Under the pieces are notes generated by a model. That model searched no databases and was not told the DNA's origin. It worked only from the letters and a program-made list of their open reading frames with translations. Below, one piece after another: positions 53,890 to 62,425 of a stretch of DNA of 64,000 bases. Position 1 is the first letter of the stretch. Each line of letters starts with the position of its first letter. The stretch lies in NCBI GenBank assembly GCA_020348925.1, contig CP070758.1:2906406-2970405 (forward strand). The letters run 5' to 3'. A program made the position numbers and the translations under genes. The stretch comes from Gemmatimonadota bacterium (GTDB lineage: Bacteria > JBHIER01 > G020348925).

Positions 53890-55662
53890 ATGAAGACATA
53901 TCGAGTTCGCAAGTTTATGAACCCACATTTTCTATTGGCGATTGCAACACTCACACTTGGATGCTCCCGCCAACCAAGAGCACCAGGTATTCTGATTGGG
54001 CCTTATGTGCAGAACGTCAAGACGAACAGCATCACAATTATGTGGGAGAGCAGTAAACCGGAAAATGGAAAAGTCCTCTATGGAGAGAAGAGATCGCTTG
54101 ACGGCGAGACAGATGAAAAAGGTTTGAGTACTATTCATGAAATCACCTTAACCGGACTAAAAAGTGAAACGAGATACTATTACCGGGTCCAGTCAGGAAA
54201 AGATGTCAGCGATGTCTATTCTTTCAAAACAGCCGTTATGAAGGAATCGCCTTTTTCCTTTGCCAGTTATGGTGACAATAGAGATGGGCCGGTTATGCAC
54301 AGGAAGATAACGAATCTCATTGCTTCAAAAAATCCTGATTTTGTCATTCATAATGGTGATCTGGTCAATAAAGGTCCCGTACAAAAGCAGTGGGGACTGT
54401 TGTTCTTTAATCCCGCTCATCGGTTGATGAGTCAATTTCCGCTCTATCCCGTGCTTGGGAATCATGAAGAAAATTCGGAACACTTCTATAATTTTTTTTC
54501 ATTGCCAAATAACGAGAGATGGTATTCCTTCGATTACGGAAAAGCCCACTTTATTATGCTCGATTCCGATGATGAAGGATTGTTTGAGAATGGAGTGCAA
54601 CACACCTGGCTGATCGATGACCTGAAAAAGAAATCGGCGACGTGGACATTCGTCACCTTGCACGTCCCTCCTTTCACGGCGGGAGGAAACTACTATAAAA
54701 GGAGACGTATTCGGTTGAAAAATGTGTTGCACACTTTAATGGAAAGGTATGGTGTGGATATTGTGTTCAGCGGTCACGATCACAATTACGAACGGACTCG
54801 ACCCATTGTCTCGAAAAACGGTGCCCATCCAGTAACGTATGTGATTGCGGGAAACGGTGGAACTCCGATGCGATATATCGGCCATCGTGAATGGACTCTC
54901 TACGCGGAACGGGTCTTTGGATTCGTATTGGTCCAGGTTGATGGGAAAAAACTCCTTCTACGCGGGATGAACATTGAAAATGAGGTGATCGATGAGTTAA
55001 TCCTGGACAAAGATGATCCCGCGTCCATGGCCTCATACGAAGAGAAACGAGTCTTTTTTGAGGATATCGTTGATCCGGTTGAAACTGCCAAATATTATGG
55101 GGATGGGGATGATCTTGTTGACGAGGAGCGATATGAAGAGGCTATCATACTGCTTGAAAAAGCATATGCCGCCGATACGACTTGCATTCAAGCTCTTGCC
55201 GGAGTTGCCAGATGTCGATACGAACTGGGACAGTATGAGGAAGCGCTCTCATACGCCATGAGGGGAATTCGAAAAATGCCAAATTACCCTGACAGCTATG
55301 AGGTCCTGATAGATGTGTTGATCAATCACGGAAAATATGATGAGGCACTGGAATGGTGTCAGAAATGGCTGTTGATTGAACCCGATAGCCCGGATGCCAA
55401 TGAAACCATGTCGAAGATTTATGAGGAACAGAAGCAGTATGATTTGGCGATTGAGGAAATGATGAAAGCCTTGGCCATACTTCCATCCGAAGCTGATCTC
55501 TATTTCCGCCTTGGCCAGCTTTATGAAACCGTCGGACAGACAGGGAAAGCGGTGAAGGCCTATCAAATGGGTCTGGATTGGTTTACTGATGATGAACCGA
55601 AAAAAATGAGAAGAATGGAAAAAGTGAAGTCGAGGATTCAGCAGATATCATCAATGCGGTAA
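53890..55662 (+). CDS. Purple-acid-phosphatase-like metallophosphoesterase lipoprotein with C-terminal TPRs
   Basis: ATG 53890 (AGAGGAAG upstream) gives a lipobox (TLTLGC, Cys25). Residues about 33-115 are the fibronectin-like N-domain of purple acid phosphatases (GPYVQNVKTNSITIMWESS to YYYRVQSG). About 120-370 is a calcineurin-like phosphoesterase with all five blocks: SYGDNRDG, IHNGDLVNKG, LGNHEEN, TLHVPPF, SGHDHNYER. About 400-590 carries four or five TPRs (ADDLVDEERYEEAIILLEKAYAADTTC, LYFRLGQLYETVGQTGKAVKAYQMGL). It likely hydrolyses phosphomonoesters at the outer face of a membrane and docks partners through the TPRs, an unusual pairing. Both the metal site and the scaffold look intact. 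Confidence 0.88.
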   Translation: MKTYRVRKFMNPHFLLAIATLTLGCSRQPRAPGILIGPYVQNVKTNSITIMWESSKPENGKVLYGEKRSLDGETDEKGLSTIHEITLTGLKSETRYYYRVQSGKDVSDVYSFKTAVMKESPFSFASYGDNRDGPVMHRKITNLIASKNPDFVIHNGDLVNKGPVQKQWGLLFFNPAHRLMSQFPLYPVLGNHEENSEHFYNFFSLPNNERWYSFDYGKAHFIMLDSDDEGLFENGVQHTWLIDDLKKKSATWTFVTLHVPPFTAGGNYYKRRRIRLKNVLHTLMERYGVDIVFSGHDHNYERTRPIVSKNGAHPVTYVIAGNGGTPMRYIGHREWTLYAERVFGFVLVQVDGKKLLLRGMNIENEVIDELILDKDDPASMASYEEKRVFFEDIVDPVETAKYYGDGDDLVDEERYEEAIILLEKAYAADTTCIQALAGVARCRYELGQYEEALSYAMRGIRKMPNYPDSYEVLIDVLINHGKYDEALEWCQKWLLIEPDSPDANETMSKIYEEQKQYDLAIEEMMKALAILPSEADLYFRLGQLYETVGQTGKAVKAYQMGLDWFTDDEPKKMRRMEKVKSRIQQISSMR

Positions 55663-55772
55663 TTTCTGACTAAAGTACGGGAAACGTCCGAGTAGGATTT
55701 CTTTTCTTTCAATGAAGGGGAACATATTCTTGCCGAAAGTGCCGAGAGAAGAATTCAACTCTTAGAGGAACT

Positions 55773-56490
55773 GTGACAATACGATTGAAACTCAATCAGG
55801 ATGATCATTTTTTCGGGTTCGGCGTAAAATTCGGTACCCTTGACAAAGTTGGGACATACGTTGAATGCATGAACAGGGAGCTTGGGGACGGTTACGGTTA
55901 TGAAACCTATGGAAATGTTCCTTTTTTCATAAACCCGAAAGGCTATGATCTTTTTTTCCATAGCACATGGAGAACTGAGTATCATTTAGGTGACATCTCC
56001 GGAGAGTGGTTCGCGGATGGCGGAGACGTGGAATTCTTTTTTATCTTTGGTTCTGCTGACTCAAACTGTGACGATCTTACGGGTTCTGACTATTTCTGGC
56101 ATTCCAGCCATCCAGACCTGGTCTCCATGTTTGAAAGGTGCAGCGGCCGAGCTTTAAAATGTCTCTTCATGATCGGCCGATTCCGTATGGCGCACTGGGA
56201 AGGTATCCATTGAGAGTGGGTTCGCTGTCCCACTCCAGTACGAGTATCTGGATTTTTCCGTCTCTGAGGCTGCCGAATGGTGGTGGCGCCGCTACGAGGT
56301 GCTGAGGGGCATGGACGTGAACGCTTTTTTTTACGGGTACACCAATCCCAGCCTGCTCGCATACAGATGGACCGGAAAAAAGCAAGGTGCTTTGATGAGA
56401 CATCGTACTGGGATAAAGCCGAACTGGGTTGGATCTACAACAAGGACAAGCAGAGTGGAAAAAGAAGTACCTTTTTGGGGGAAAATTGAA
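55773..56490 (+). pseudogene. Remnant of a GH31-family glycoside hydrolase
   Basis: The frame 55773-56213 holds the GH31 N-terminal domain signature (FFGFGVKFGTLDKVGTYVE, NVPFFINPKGYDLFF, GDVEFFFIFGS). After its stop the adjacent frame (about 56212-56340) reads YLDFSVSEAAEWWW and RRYEVLRGMDVNAFFYG, the GH31 DF.NP.A..WW motif, followed by scrambled text to about 56490. The catalytic Asp region and the C-terminal domains (about 500 residues) are missing. A GH31 alpha-glucosidase or alpha-xylosidase gene was therefore once part of this locus and has been lost by internal deletion and frameshift. Confidence 0.78.
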
Positions 56491-56492
56491 TC

Positions 56493-58388
56493 ATGCGAAT
56501 GATTCAGATATGTTTGCTCATATTCATCTTAGCTGAAGTCTTGAACAGAGATGGTTATAGTCAATCTGTGGGAGAAAAAGTCTCTTTAAAAACCGAATGT
56601 TCGCAGACACTTCGTGTTCTTGTGGACGGCTTGGTTGATTTGCAGGTTACTAGCGTCTCGGATTCTAATTTTGGGGCTCTTCATTGTAAACATTGTAATG
56701 TCTATCATACCCGAGCCGCTGAAGTGGTTTATCCGTTTGCAGTCGTCTTCAAACAAACGGGTGATCCCAAATATCTGATAGCTGCAAAACATCTGGGAAA
56801 TTGGCTCATCAGACAGCAGCTCCCGGAGGGTTCATGGAAAGAGACTCCGGAAGAATGGACGGGGACAACGACCGACCAACTGTTAATGATGGCTTGTGCT
56901 TATCCACTTATGAGGGATCATCTATCTGAAACCGAGAAAGAACACTGGAAGTTCTCAATAACCGGAGCGGCTGATTATCTTGTCAATGTCATGAATCCTG
57001 AATTCGCCAGTATCAATTATTGCGCTACAACCACTGCGACATTAGCGTTGACGCACCGGGTTATTCCTGCTGAGGAGTATCTGAGAAAGGCAAGTGAACT
57101 GGCCATACAGGTTATATCTAAGATGGATGAGGATGGTTTCATAACAGGGGAAGGAGGAAGAATTCGAGGGGTGAAATACGGTGTCGATGTGGGATACGAC
57201 TTGGATATGTCGCTGTGGGGGTTGGGACTTTACGCTCACGAAACAGGCGATTCTCTTGTGAATCGATATGTTCTGAATGCCCTGGAAAATCATCTCTATT
57301 TTGTTTTTCCAGACGGTTCGATCGATGGATCATGGGGTATTCGATCCAACAAATGGACAACGTATGGCAGCCAGACGGCAGATGGGTGCCAAATCCTTTT
57401 CAGCCTGTATGCGCACGAGGATGCTCGGTATCGAACTGCGGCCTTTCGGAATTTGGCATATCTGCGGACGATGATTGAAGATGATCTTGTCGGATATGGA
57501 CCTCACTATTGGGATCTCTTTGATATCACTCCGTGTATTTACCCAACCTTTGCTCGATCGAAAAATCTGGCTCTCGCTGTTGAGTTTGGTGATCAAACGG
57601 AAGGATTAATCGCCCCTTTGCCGACAGAAGACGTTGGCTGGACACGCCATTTTCCTACAGTAGATGTGGTTCTAACTCGTACAAGAAATTTGATAGCTTC
57701 AATTACTGCCTACGATTACAAGGACGTGAAAAGGAGAGATCGAAGTAAATACATGTACCGACCCTCAGGGGGATCCATAAGTAATTTGTGGGTCCAGAAT
57801 CATGGTTTCTTACAGATTTCAAGTCAAACAGTCTACCATCGCTGGGAACCGATGCATTTCCCCGAAGTGAAAGACACTGTCATATGTTTAACGCCACGAA
57901 TTGAATTTACTGACGAAAGCGGTTACTATACTAATCTGTATGAATTTGATGGCCGGATTTCGATTCATCGGGATGAGCAGTTAGGTGCAATTGTTTCAAC
58001 TTCAGGTGAACTAAAAGATAATCGGCAGTATCCAGGTGGTGTGGCGTATGTTTGGACTCACACCTTTACCGATGATGCGATTGAAAAATCGGTTCTACTG
58101 CGGTACCACGGTAAAAAAACAGAAGTACGAATAATTGAACCTATTGTGCAGCAACATAATATGAGATTTCAATTGCTGAATCCCGGGGCGGTCTCAATCC
58201 AGGGTGGCAACCGGGATTTTCGTTTGGAGGTCGTGGAAGGCGATGTCCGGCTTGAAATAGGGCAAGATGAATCCCTCTACTGGTTTCCCTTACCCGCTGT
58301 GAAGTGCTACCCACTAATACTGTATGTTGACATTCCGAAGCGTTGGTTCGAACAGGAGATTATCTATCGAATTTCGGTTCTTAAATGA
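56493..58388 (+). CDS. Secreted (alpha/alpha)-barrel-like protein, possible polysaccharide-active enzyme
   Basis: Signal peptide (MRMIQICLLIFILAEVL to GYSQ). Residues about 45-360 have paired helices with the aromatic, W/Y-rich loops of (alpha/alpha)6 toroid enzymes (YPFAVVFKQTGDPKYLIAAKHLGNWLIRQQ, EEWTGTTTDQLLMMACAYPLM, NYCATTTATLALTHRV, GSWGIRSNKWTTYGSQTADGC, YAHEDARYRTAAFRNLAYL). About 375-631 is beta-rich (VVLTRTRNLIASITAYDY, RMEPMHF-like strands), as in heparinase II/III- or alginate-lyase-like proteins. I do not recognise the family with certainty, and no catalytic residues can be named. The locus context argues for carbohydrate work. It starts right after the GH31 remnant. Confidence 0.6.
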   Translation: MRMIQICLLIFILAEVLNRDGYSQSVGEKVSLKTECSQTLRVLVDGLVDLQVTSVSDSNFGALHCKHCNVYHTRAAEVVYPFAVVFKQTGDPKYLIAAKHLGNWLIRQQLPEGSWKETPEEWTGTTTDQLLMMACAYPLMRDHLSETEKEHWKFSITGAADYLVNVMNPEFASINYCATTTATLALTHRVIPAEEYLRKASELAIQVISKMDEDGFITGEGGRIRGVKYGVDVGYDLDMSLWGLGLYAHETGDSLVNRYVLNALENHLYFVFPDGSIDGSWGIRSNKWTTYGSQTADGCQILFSLYAHEDARYRTAAFRNLAYLRTMIEDDLVGYGPHYWDLFDITPCIYPTFARSKNLALAVEFGDQTEGLIAPLPTEDVGWTRHFPTVDVVLTRTRNLIASITAYDYKDVKRRDRSKYMYRPSGGSISNLWVQNHGFLQISSQTVYHRWEPMHFPEVKDTVICLTPRIEFTDESGYYTNLYEFDGRISIHRDEQLGAIVSTSGELKDNRQYPGGVAYVWTHTFTDDAIEKSVLLRYHGKKTEVRIIEPIVQQHNMRFQLLNPGAVSIQGGNRDFRLEVVEGDVRLEIGQDESLYWFPLPAVKCYPLILYVDIPKRWFEQEIIYRISVLK

Positions 58389-58518
58389 GGAGGAGAGTAC
58401 TTCTCAGTAAGGAAAGATCTCCTGAAACAAAAGATAAGGACTGAATTGGAAACGTTCTGACAGCATGGCAAATGTACTCGTAAATATGAAAAATAAGTTG
58501 AAATACATTTGAAAAAAG

Positions 58519-58547
58519 TTGACAATGAAATACGAAGATTATATTTT
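58519..58547 (+). promoter_or_regulatory. Promoter of the intact GntR/LacI regulator and TonB receptor
   Basis: TTGACA (58519-58524), 17 bases, TATTTT (58542-58547; TATATT at 58540 with 15 bases is the alternative). The palindromic operator begins 13 bases further on. Arrangement and spacing mirror the promoter at 47906. Confidence 0.6.
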
Positions 58548-58559
58548 AAGTAAACCTGA

Positions 58560-58572
58560 TATACTTGGTATA
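58560..58572 (+). promoter_or_regulatory. Palindromic operator TATACTTGGTATA
   Basis: Second copy of the TATACYTGGTATA element, with arms TATAC and GTATA around TTG. Flanking A and T extend the palindrome by one base on each side. It overlaps the predicted transcription start and is probably bound by the regulator encoded 65 bases downstream. Confidence 0.62.
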
Positions 58573-58636
58573 TTGAGTTTCTCTGGAACTATTTTAAGGA
58601 CGACAGTCAGCGTACTCACCGTCGGAGAATCAAAAT

Positions 58637-59746
58637 ATGTCAATCGATTTTGAAAATCCTACGCCGCTCTACCTTCAAATTGCTTCCGATATCCGCAAAA
58701 AAATAGATGAAAACATATTATCCGTCGGAGAAAAGATTCCTTCGCAAGCAGAACTCAGTCAGTCCTACGACGTCAGTTTGATTACTGTAAAAAAGGCTCT
58801 CTCAGAACTGGTCAATCAGAAATATCTTTTCAGCAGGGCGGGCAAGGGCACCTACGTGGCAGATATTAACAAATCAAGGCAACTTGATTTGGAGAAGAAT
58901 AAAAGTATAGGTGTCGTTCTAAAGGATCTTTCGAGCCCGTTCTTTTCCCTCATCATTAAGGGCGTCGAGGCAGCGGCTTATAAAAATGGGTACAACCTGT
59001 TGGTGTCTCATACAGCAGACAAAATGGAAAAGGAGGAAAAGCAGGTTGAACATTTCAAAGACATCGGTGTGAAAGGATTGATTATTGCATCGATGCTTCA
59101 TACCTATAGAAAAACGGATTACATGAGAGAACTCCAGGATGCGGGATTCCCTTTTGTGCTTGTTTCATATATTGAGGATGATGATGTCGATTACGTCGGT
59201 GTTGATCACGAGATGGGGGCATACCTGGCAGGAAAGCATCTGGTAAAACTCGGCCACGAACGAATCGGGTATATCCAGAGTGAGAAGGGCAATGTTTTGG
59301 GTGAAGTACGTTTTGCAGGATTCATAAAGGCCATGAATGAGTACGGAAAAAAAGTGAATGAGGATGATATATATTACCTGCCCTATAAAGGGGAGCAGAA
59401 TTATTTCAAATCGGGTCATGAAATAGGTAATCGCTTTGCATTATTACATGAACGACCAACTGCTTTATGTACCTACAACGATCTTTCAGCACTGGGATTC
59501 AAGAAAGCAGTGCTTGAGAAGGGTATACGAATTCCTGATGACGTTGCCCTTGTGGGTTTCGATGATATCGAGATGAGCTCTCAATCGGCGATTACGTTGA
59601 CAACAGTGCGGCAGCCGACATTTGAAATTGGGAAAAAAGCTTTTGAGATTCTACTGAGCAAACTGAATGGTGACACAAAGAATCAAAGATATCTGTTCAA
59701 ACCAAAACTCATCATCAGGAAATCTTGTGGGGCTCTATTAAAGTAA
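58637..59746 (+). CDS. GntR/LacI-hybrid (AraR-like) transcriptional regulator
   Basis: Residues 1-75 are a GntR winged helix (PLYLQIASDIRKKIDENILSVGEKIPSQAELSQSYDVSLITVKKALSELVNQKYLFSRAGKGTYVA). Residues about 88-369 are a LacI/periplasmic-binding-like sugar-sensing domain (IGVVLKDLSSPFFSLIIKGVEAAA, GVDHEMGAYLAGKHLVKLGHERIGYIQ, PTALCTYNDLSALGFKKAVLEKGIRIPDDVALVGFDD, LTTVRQPTFEIGKKAFEILL). This order is that of AraR, the arabinose repressor of Bacillus; length 369 agrees. It probably represses its own promoter and the following TonB receptor gene until a sugar binds. Stop at 59746 and next ATG at 59785 make an operon. Ligand unknown. Confidence 0.9.
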   Translation: MSIDFENPTPLYLQIASDIRKKIDENILSVGEKIPSQAELSQSYDVSLITVKKALSELVNQKYLFSRAGKGTYVADINKSRQLDLEKNKSIGVVLKDLSSPFFSLIIKGVEAAAYKNGYNLLVSHTADKMEKEEKQVEHFKDIGVKGLIIASMLHTYRKTDYMRELQDAGFPFVLVSYIEDDDVDYVGVDHEMGAYLAGKHLVKLGHERIGYIQSEKGNVLGEVRFAGFIKAMNEYGKKVNEDDIYYLPYKGEQNYFKSGHEIGNRFALLHERPTALCTYNDLSALGFKKAVLEKGIRIPDDVALVGFDDIEMSSQSAITLTTVRQPTFEIGKKAFEILLSKLNGDTKNQRYLFKPKLIIRKSCGALLK

Positions 59747-59784
59747 ATAATACAAGAAACTGCAGAGTGAAGGATGTAGAAAAA

Positions 59785-62367
59785 ATGAAAACACACAGGT
59801 ATCTGGCTCTGATGGTTGTGGGTTCTTTTCTGTTCTGTTCGGGAGTACTTGCAGGTACTACGGGCAAGATATCCGGGACAGTGCGAGACGCCGACAACGG
59901 TGAGCCACTTCCAGGGGCGAACGTTATCATTGAAGGAACGACTTTGGGGGCGGCGACGAATATGGAGGGATTCTACTTCATCATTAATGTCCCACCGGGC
60001 ACGTATTCACTGAGAGCCACGATGGTGGGATATACGCCCCAGAGCAAAACCCAGGTGAAAGTGTCAACTGATGTGACAACGAAACTCGATTTCGAATTGT
60101 CCACGACAGTAGTCGAATTGGGATGTGTCACTGTGACGGCCGAGCGACCGGCGATTCAGAAGGATCTCACATCCAGTCTTCAGGCTTTCGGGGGCCAGGA
60201 GATAGCCGAGGCACCTGTCGAGCAATTGTCAGAAATGATTGAAATTCAAGCGGGTGTCAATCAAATGGGGTCGGAGGCCAGTGGTTTCGTGAGTGGAGCT
60301 CCAGGTGATGGTCTCCACATACGAGGCGGTCGTGAAAATGAGACGGTCTTTCTACTGGACGGTGTAAAAGTGGGGGATGATGTATACGGCGGATCCCGAT
60401 ACATACAAAACACTTCAGGTAGTACCATTGATGAAATGAAGACCATCATTGGCACCTTCAATGCGGAGTACGGTGGAAAGACTGGTGGAGTGATCAGTGT
60501 TATCACGAAGGATGCCTCACCGAAATTTTCAGGAAGTTTCAGTGGATATACGGATAACTTTGGAATTGATGACTATGATCGAGATACGTTCCAGGGTGAG
60601 TTTAGCCTGAGTGGTCCCATACCGAGTCTCAAAAAGCTCTCCTTTTTCGTTAACGGCCAAATGAAGTCCACCGATGGGCGTTCTGACATTTTTGGCGTTG
60701 AAATTCCCGGCTGGAAGGATTCCGAGGGGCGTGTGGGTCGCGTTCCCGACGAGAACGTTCCCGATGATTGGAAAGTCCCCCTGGACTGGGAAGACAAATG
60801 GAATGGTATGGCCAAACTTATCTACAAGCCTACCCCCAGCTTGAAATTTACTTCGAGTTATTTTTATTCCCGTAACAAGGATGGGAAATACAGACACGAA
60901 TACAGGTATCTGCCCTATCATATGCCCTGGGTGGACACGGAAAACTTCGGTGTCATTGTTAAGATGGTGCATACAGTCAGTTGCAATACGTTCTATGAAC
61001 TGATGGGATCGTATCAAAAAACCGATTTTTTCTACGGGACGACCAAGGATCGGGAGAAAAAGCCCCTCTATGGGGATAGAATTACATACCAGGATTATTA
61101 TGTTTCCGGTGCCGTTCATGATTACAACACCGATTCTCTGTCGACTTGGCAACTTGTCGGCAACCTGACCAGCCAGGTCACCAAGAACCATCAGATCAAG
61201 ACGGGATTGGAAGTCCGATGGCTTGATGTCTTTCACCGCATGGATATGGCCGGCGGCTCACCTATCCAGGAGATCGACGGCGAGATCTACGAGGTCCATC
61301 TTTCCTATGCCGGACGAAAACCCACAGAAATCGCAGGGTACATCCAGGATAAAATGGAGTTCGATGAGTTGGGCATGATTATGAACGCCGGTGTTCGCTT
61401 GGAACTCTGGGATCCGAATATGGAGTATATGCTGGACCCAAATCTTCCCTATACTACCGATATGATTCCCACGGAGAAAAAATTCCGAATCAGTCCACGT
61501 TTCGGTATCTCTTACCCAGTTTCGGACAAGGCCGCGTTCCACCTGGCCTACGGCCATTTTTATCAGTTACCGAAATACATGGAGCTGCTCTCCTGCCTGA
61601 CCGACGAGGGGTATTACGCCGGCCGACCGAATCTGGCCGCTTCTCAGGATCCAGGCATTTCAAATCCAAATGCAGAGCCGGAGAAAACGGTTTCCTATGA
61701 GGCGGGTATTCAGTTCCAGTTGACTGAAGAGATGTCAATGAACCTTACGCCATTTTACCGGGAGATGGGTGAACTCATGGGGGTCTTGTGGTTGGATGGA
61801 GGCGGGGGATATGTTTACCTTGACAATATTGATTTTGGGAACGCCAAAGGTATTGAGTTGATGGTGGACAAACGACTGAGTGGTTACTGGTCAGCCCGCT
61901 TTAATTATGCGTGGTCCACTGCCAAAATTAGCACATCAAGTCCGTTAAATGCAGCCCAGAAAAACCGATTCATCGCCTATCGAACCTTTCTGGCCGATTG
62001 GGACCGTCCCCATGATATCAGTCTCTTCCTTCTCTTCAGTGATCCACAAAGCTGGGGGATAAGTGCCATCACCAGTGTCCGATCAGGACGTCCCTATACG
62101 GTTCTCGCGGAACAATTGAACACCGAACGTATGCCCTGGGAAATTACGACGGACGTGAGGCTCAGCAAGTATTTCAACCTCTTCGGTCTCAAAGAGACTT
62201 TCTATATAAAAATCGATAATATCTTTAACCGTAGAAATGTTCGGAGTGTATACTCACAGACGGGCAAGTGGGATGTCGATGGCGAATCGGAGAGGCATCT
62301 GACGGCTGTACCGACGAGAATTTCCGATGGGAGGACGGTCCGCCTTGGCTTCAAATTCAGCTTTTAA
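59785..62367 (+). CDS. TonB-dependent outer-membrane receptor
   Basis: ATG 59785 (AAGGA upstream) gives a signal peptide to VLAG. Residues about 22-110 are a CarboxypepD_reg-like domain (GKISGTVRDADNGEPLPGAN). A TonB-box-like VTVTAERPAIQKDL and a plug follow (LHIRGGRENETVFLLDGVKVGD, GTFNAEYGGKTGGVISVITKD), then a barrel ending in Phe (GFKFSF). Length 860. It is more like the receptor at 5816 (same GTFNAEYG / GGFNAEYG plug and RPAIQKDLTSS-type segment) than the one at 49024. It follows its regulator by 38 bases and precedes a large secreted protein by 58, which fits a regulated uptake operon. Confidence 0.92.
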   Translation: MKTHRYLALMVVGSFLFCSGVLAGTTGKISGTVRDADNGEPLPGANVIIEGTTLGAATNMEGFYFIINVPPGTYSLRATMVGYTPQSKTQVKVSTDVTTKLDFELSTTVVELGCVTVTAERPAIQKDLTSSLQAFGGQEIAEAPVEQLSEMIEIQAGVNQMGSEASGFVSGAPGDGLHIRGGRENETVFLLDGVKVGDDVYGGSRYIQNTSGSTIDEMKTIIGTFNAEYGGKTGGVISVITKDASPKFSGSFSGYTDNFGIDDYDRDTFQGEFSLSGPIPSLKKLSFFVNGQMKSTDGRSDIFGVEIPGWKDSEGRVGRVPDENVPDDWKVPLDWEDKWNGMAKLIYKPTPSLKFTSSYFYSRNKDGKYRHEYRYLPYHMPWVDTENFGVIVKMVHTVSCNTFYELMGSYQKTDFFYGTTKDREKKPLYGDRITYQDYYVSGAVHDYNTDSLSTWQLVGNLTSQVTKNHQIKTGLEVRWLDVFHRMDMAGGSPIQEIDGEIYEVHLSYAGRKPTEIAGYIQDKMEFDELGMIMNAGVRLELWDPNMEYMLDPNLPYTTDMIPTEKKFRISPRFGISYPVSDKAAFHLAYGHFYQLPKYMELLSCLTDEGYYAGRPNLAASQDPGISNPNAEPEKTVSYEAGIQFQLTEEMSMNLTPFYREMGELMGVLWLDGGGGYVYLDNIDFGNAKGIELMVDKRLSGYWSARFNYAWSTAKISTSSPLNAAQKNRFIAYRTFLADWDRPHDISLFLLFSDPQSWGISAITSVRSGRPYTVLAEQLNTERMPWEITTDVRLSKYFNLFGLKETFYIKIDNIFNRRNVRSVYSQTGKWDVDGESERHLTAVPTRISDGRTVRLGFKFSF

Positions 62368-62425
62368 AGATGGAATGCCAATGAACAAGAGCATCAATAA
62401 TGAAGAGCCTGAGGAGGTTTATTGA

